NCBI GenBank assembly: GCA_029250565.1
Contig: JAQXFA010000082.1
Coordinates: forward strand, 1 to 7,471
Length of the DNA stretch: 7,471 nt
Origin: Candidatus Thalassarchaeaceae archaeon
Lineage (GTDB): Archaea; Thermoplasmatota; Poseidoniia; Poseidoniales; Thalassarchaeaceae
Direction: 5' to 3'
The notes under the pieces are model-generated. The model had not been told where the DNA came from. It saw nothing but the letters and a program-made list of their open reading frames with translations, and did not search any database. The position numbers and the translations under genes are program-made. Below, one piece after another: positions 4,524 to 7,471 of the stretch; position 1 is the first letter of the stretch; each line of letters begins with the position of its first letter.

Positions 4524-5507
4524 ATGGCTAAATACGGTGCGGTGAGCGGATATAATAAGATGGAAGAATCTACCGTCCGAGGTCCCGTAATCGTGGGAAT
4601 GCCTCTATACAACGAAGAGGAAACCGTTGGTAGCGTAGTCCTTCAGTCACTTTCATACGCCGATGACGTGCTATGCGTTGATGATGGGTCATCAGATTCT
4701 TCTGCCCGCATCGCTCACAATGTTGGTGCAACTGTCAAGCATCACAGAGCGAACAAAGGATATGGCGCCGCCTTGAAGTCAATTTTTCAATATGCCTTAG
4801 AACATGATGCACACGCATTGGTAATTCTAGACAGTGATGGCCAGCACGACCCGAATGATATCCCTGTACTCTTAGAACCAATACTATCAGGGGAGTCAGA
4901 TTTCGTTATTGGCTCAAGATTTATTGAAGGCGGATCGGGAGATGATATGCCGACCTATAGAAAGTTAGGCGTCAAGGTTATTACTGCCGCATCTAACCTC
5001 ACTAGTGATTTATCCGTCAAAGATACTCAAAGTGGTTTTAGAGCATTTTCAAACGCCGCATTAAAGAGAATTAAATTTGATCAAGACGGAATGGAATCAA
5101 CACTAGAGATGCTTGAGCAATGTAATGAATACGGCTTGACAGTCAAAGAAGTTCCAACAATTATTCGCTATGATGTCCCCAAGGGATCAAGATTCACAGC
5201 AATGAGCCATGGATTCACAGTACTATCGTATGCGTTGATTTCACTATCCCAGAAAAAACCATTCTTAGCATTCGGAGTACCTGGTGCAGGATTAGTAACC
5301 CTAGGATCAGCAATTGGTATGAGAGCACTAAATCGAGTCAATGATTTCACTGGAGGAAATATTGACCTGAATCTAACTGTAGGCCCTGGATTGACTGCAG
5401 CTTGGATTTCAATGCTTGGTATTAGCCTAATATTTACTGGATTAGTTCTGCAAGGAACTCGTGCCATCATGAAGCGACTTATTGTTCGAAACTTTGGATT
5501 GGATTAA
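4524..5507 (+). CDS. Family 2 glycosyltransferase, DPM1/dolichol-phosphate sugar synthase-like, with C-terminal membrane helices
   Basis: Such enzymes move a sugar from a nucleotide sugar to a polyprenyl phosphate or to a glycan at the cytoplasmic membrane face. The GT-A domain covers about residues 20-235. The opening strand and motif are IVGMPLYNEEETV (23-35), the nucleotide-binding VDDGSSDSS is at 52-60, HRANKGYGAAL at 74-84, the metal-binding DSDGQHDP at 103-110 (D103, D105), GSRF at 130-133, and the acceptor-side DTQSGFRAF at 167-175. Two membrane helices follow (about 248-268 and 288-312), ending in a basic tail. The total of 327 residues suits GT2 enzymes with a short membrane anchor. 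The ATG at 4524 is supported by the TATA-like box; an ATG at 4560 would also keep the whole domain. An RND-type gene follows after 74 bases. Donor and acceptor cannot be told from sequence. Confidence 0.92.
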   Translation: MAKYGAVSGYNKMEESTVRGPVIVGMPLYNEEETVGSVVLQSLSYADDVLCVDDGSSDSSARIAHNVGATVKHHRANKGYGAALKSIFQYALEHDAHALVILDSDGQHDPNDIPVLLEPILSGESDFVIGSRFIEGGSGDDMPTYRKLGVKVITAASNLTSDLSVKDTQSGFRAFSNAALKRIKFDQDGMESTLEMLEQCNEYGLTVKEVPTIIRYDVPKGSRFTAMSHGFTVLSYALISLSQKKPFLAFGVPGAGLVTLGSAIGMRALNRVNDFTGGNIDLNLTVGPGLTAAWISMLGISLIFTGLVLQGTRAIMKRLIVRNFGLD

Positions 5508-5543
5508 TCCATCCTTCAACCAGCCCTCAATAACACCTTGAGG
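5496..5543 (+). repeat. Palindrome at the stop codon and a small hairpin in the gap
   Basis: TGGATTAATCCA (5500-5511) is a perfect 12-bp palindrome containing the TAA stop of the glycosyltransferase gene, extendable by three pairs past a bulged T5499. Further on, CCTCAA (5525-5530) and TTGAGG (5538-5543) form a perfect 6-bp stem with a 7-base loop. There is no T tract, so termination is doubtful and read-through into the RND-type gene is likely. Confidence 0.35.
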
Positions 5544-5572
5544 CGAACTATTGATGGTGGTTAGGACAACAC

Positions 5573-5578
5573 GGAGGT
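5573..5578 (+). promoter_or_regulatory. Strong ribosome binding site of the RND-type gene
   Basis: GGAGGT ends three bases before the ATG at 5582. It is the best match to the archaeal consensus in the window, and it sets this start. A site of this strength, with no TATA-like box nearby, fits translation from a longer message shared with the glycosyltransferase gene. Confidence 0.65.
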
Positions 5579-5581
5579 ACA

Positions 5582-7471
5582 ATGGAAGACGAGGAGGGGG
5601 ATGCGAAGGGAAACTTTGCCCTAGGCAATAGGCTCTCATCCTTGAAACAACATCCAATTTTTGTAACCTACCTGAATATTAGTGACCAGTTTCGTGACCG
5701 AGCAACACTGATAGGTGACTGGACTCACTCATTTGTTGATGGGCAAGCAAGACGATTCTATCGAACTATTTTTCGTTCGCCGGGGCCAATTGTTATCGTA
5801 ATGATTCTACTTACCTTGTTAGTAGGTAAAGATGCAATGGATTTCGGGCAACAAATCAATGGTGATGTCGAAATATACCTACCAGATGGAGCCGATTCAA
5901 CCGAATTGCTACTTGATGTACGTGAACAATGGTCAACCGACATTGTATTACTGTATATTCATACTGATAACGCAATAGATGATGAATCTAGGCGGGGAAG
6001 TGAAAATGTCACCGATGTCGCTATTCTCCAACAGATAAGTTTCCTTGAAGGCGACGACGACAATAAAGAAATGGGGAGATATGCTAGAGGTATTGATTGG
6101 AATAAAGAAGACAGGGGTACTCAAGACGGAGTCGTGTGGATTCTAAGCGCTTCACAACTTATCAAAGAAGGAAATTCTGCGCCAAGCCGGTTTACTTGTG
6201 CAGTAGAAAAATATGGCCTTCCAATCGTAACTTCATCAGAGTGTCAAATCACTAATCAAGATCCGCGAGATACTTATGTCATCCCCAGCAACCAAGACCA
6301 AGTTAACAACACAGTCGAGAATCTTGGCGGCGCTCTAGAAAACCTAGTTGTCGATTCGAATGGTGATGGTGTATGGGATACCGCTGTAGTAGTCATGGGA
6401 ATCCGTTTTGAGATGGATGGGACAGATGTTGACTCACGTACAGACCCCGAAGGAAATGAGATTCTTGACCATAAGGCATTCATCCAGCATGTCAAGTCAG
6501 TAATCACTGACTGTGCTAGTAATCCAGATATTTACAATCAATTTGATGACCCACTTTGCGCCCGAGATTATGGTGGTGTAAAACTCTCAAGTATGAACGA
6601 AGAGAGATGGGAAGACATTCCTACTCGCCAAGCAGTTACAGTCACAGGACTTACCCCTGTGCTTCACGATGTATCGGATGCAATTTACCTCGCACTAGAA
6701 GATATGTTACCAATTAGCCTAGCATTGGTGTGTTTAGTAATGATTGCACTGCACCGGAATCCCAAGGTAATTATCATCTGTGGAACACCAATCATCCTTT
6801 CATTGGCTGTGACTTTTGGGACTACTGTAATTCTAGATATTATGCTGACCCCAATGATAATTGCTGCCGGTCCGATATTAATTGGATTAGGTGTTGACTA
6901 CGCGCTTCATCTAATTAACAGAATTGAAGAAACTAGAAACAAATTGCTGGAAGAAAATGCTAATGTCGTTGCTAAAGCAAGAAGAGATGGCGAGGCAATA
7001 GAAGAACTAGATCCTTGGGACAAAAAATTGTACTTGGACGCAACTGTTCACTCAATGATGACAACAGGTCATGCAGTTCTGCTCTCTGCGATAACCACAA
7101 TAATTGGATTCAGCGTATTGGCTTGGGAATGGTTAGTACCAATACAACCAATGAGAACAGTTGGAATAACTCTAGTTTTAGGAATAACATGCACCTTCTT
7201 TTTCAGCATAATATTGGTCCCTGCTTTAGGGTGGCTAGTTCGTTATAGAAAGACAGGCGGAAAGAAAACAGAGAAGATTTGGGAAAAAATAGGAGAGGTC
7301 CCCGTAAGGGGTGCTTTTATTGTGATTATAATGGCATTTTTAATCAGTGGAATGGGTGCATTCTACCTTAGTGCAGAACTTGGAAAGGACATAACAGGTT
7401 CAAGTGATGAAGTACCACCTGGATTAGAATCATACGAAGCATTGGCTGAGTACTCTCGGGTGTTTGAAGGT
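5582..7471 (+). CDS. RND/MMPL-family membrane transport protein, N-terminal part (3' end outside window)
   Basis: The frame stays open for all 630 visible codons. RND-superfamily proteins export or move hydrophobic substrates, or serve as scaffolds, usually powered by ion gradients. A cytoplasmic N-terminal region of about 65 residues leads into the first helix (about 68-82). A large outside domain follows (about 85-370), then a bundle of five helices (about 375-391, 396-418, 424-446, 495-515, 525-553). The family signature GPILIGLGVDYALHLINRIEE is split across 430-450, with D439 the likely conserved intramembrane acid. A charged cytoplasmic loop (about 450-490) follows. A further helix at about 578-598 opens the second half of the usual internal duplication, where the window ends in another outside domain. 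The outside domain has four cysteines (C206, C221, C311, C326) and a calcium-loop-like segment, DSNGDGVWD, at 258-266. The N-terminal cytoplasmic extension is longer than usual. The substrate is unknown. Confidence 0.88.
   Translation, partial: MEDEEGDAKGNFALGNRLSSLKQHPIFVTYLNISDQFRDRATLIGDWTHSFVDGQARRFYRTIFRSPGPIVIVMILLTLLVGKDAMDFGQQINGDVEIYLPDGADSTELLLDVREQWSTDIVLLYIHTDNAIDDESRRGSENVTDVAILQQISFLEGDDDNKEMGRYARGIDWNKEDRGTQDGVVWILSASQLIKEGNSAPSRFTCAVEKYGLPIVTSSECQITNQDPRDTYVIPSNQDQVNNTVENLGGALENLVVDSNGDGVWDTAVVVMGIRFEMDGTDVDSRTDPEGNEILDHKAFIQHVKSVITDCASNPDIYNQFDDPLCARDYGGVKLSSMNEERWEDIPTRQAVTVTGLTPVLHDVSDAIYLALEDMLPISLALVCLVMIALHRNPKVIIICGTPIILSLAVTFGTTVILDIMLTPMIIAAGPILIGLGVDYALHLINRIEETRNKLLEENANVVAKARRDGEAIEELDPWDKKLYLDATVHSMMTTGHAVLLSAITTIIGFSVLAWEWLVPIQPMRTVGITLVLGITCTFFFSIILVPALGWLVRYRKTGGKKTEKIWEKIGEVPVRGAFIVIIMAFLISGMGAFYLSAELGKDITGSSDEVPPGLESYEALAEYSRVFEG

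Noticed and set aside
6274..6507. Minus-strand 77-codon frame
   Set aside because: It is inside the continuous 630-codon RND-type frame, on the opposite strand, with no supporting signals.
1..7471. tRNA, rRNA, CRISPR array, transposase or integrase
   Set aside because: I looked for cloverleaf-like T-loop signatures, regularly spaced repeats and mobile-element proteins and saw none.

Overview
The window most likely comes from an archaeon, probably a marine Thermoplasmatota of the Poseidoniales (Marine Group II) kind. The clues are TATA-like boxes placed about 27 bases before start codons with almost no leader (upstream of 557 and of 4524), ribosome binding sites matching the archaeal GGAGGTGAT consensus (983-988, 2229-2235, 4104-4110, 5573-5578), and surface or membrane proteins anchored by a single hydrophobic helix. 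No bacterial -35/-10 promoters stand out. The taxonomic call is an inference from style and gene content, not from a marker gene.

Layout. (1) 1-439: the 3' end of a gene for a surface-exposed protein with a C-terminal membrane anchor. (2) 440-841: a short promoter region with a TATA-like box and a perfect 17-bp inverted repeat just before the start codon of an unrecognised 94-residue protein. (3) 842-3854: a disulfide-bond region. A DsbB/BdbC-type membrane oxidase on the plus strand converges on a minus-strand cluster of three genes in transcription order: a GalE-like NAD-dependent sugar epimerase, a membrane-anchored thioredoxin-fold protein with a CPYC site, and a VKOR-like membrane oxidase. 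The three minus-strand genes overlap or abut, so they look like one operon. (4) 3855-4085: a divergent intergenic region with an 11-bp direct repeat flanking an inverted repeat. (5) 4116-4382: an unrecognised 88-residue protein. (6) 4383-4523: an intergenic stretch with three consecutive dyads, the last a hairpin with a GNRA-type loop, then a TATA-like box. (7) 4524-5507: a family 2 (DPM1-like) glycosyltransferase with two C-terminal membrane helices, followed after 74 bases by (8) 5582-7471: the start of a large RND/MMPL-type membrane protein that runs off the window.

How the genes fit together. Most of the window concerns the cell envelope. The DsbB-like and VKOR-like proteins are two unrelated solutions to one problem, passing electrons from exported thiols to membrane quinones, and the CPYC thioredoxin-fold protein beside them is the natural soluble-face partner. 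The epimerase and glycosyltransferase point to synthesis of surface glycans or glycolipids, and the RND protein may move lipids or other hydrophobic substrates. The clearest unexplained signals are non-coding: the operator-like repeat at 540-556, an 18-bp perfect palindrome at 1619-1636, the repeats at 3954-4001, and the dyad cluster at 4382-4488.
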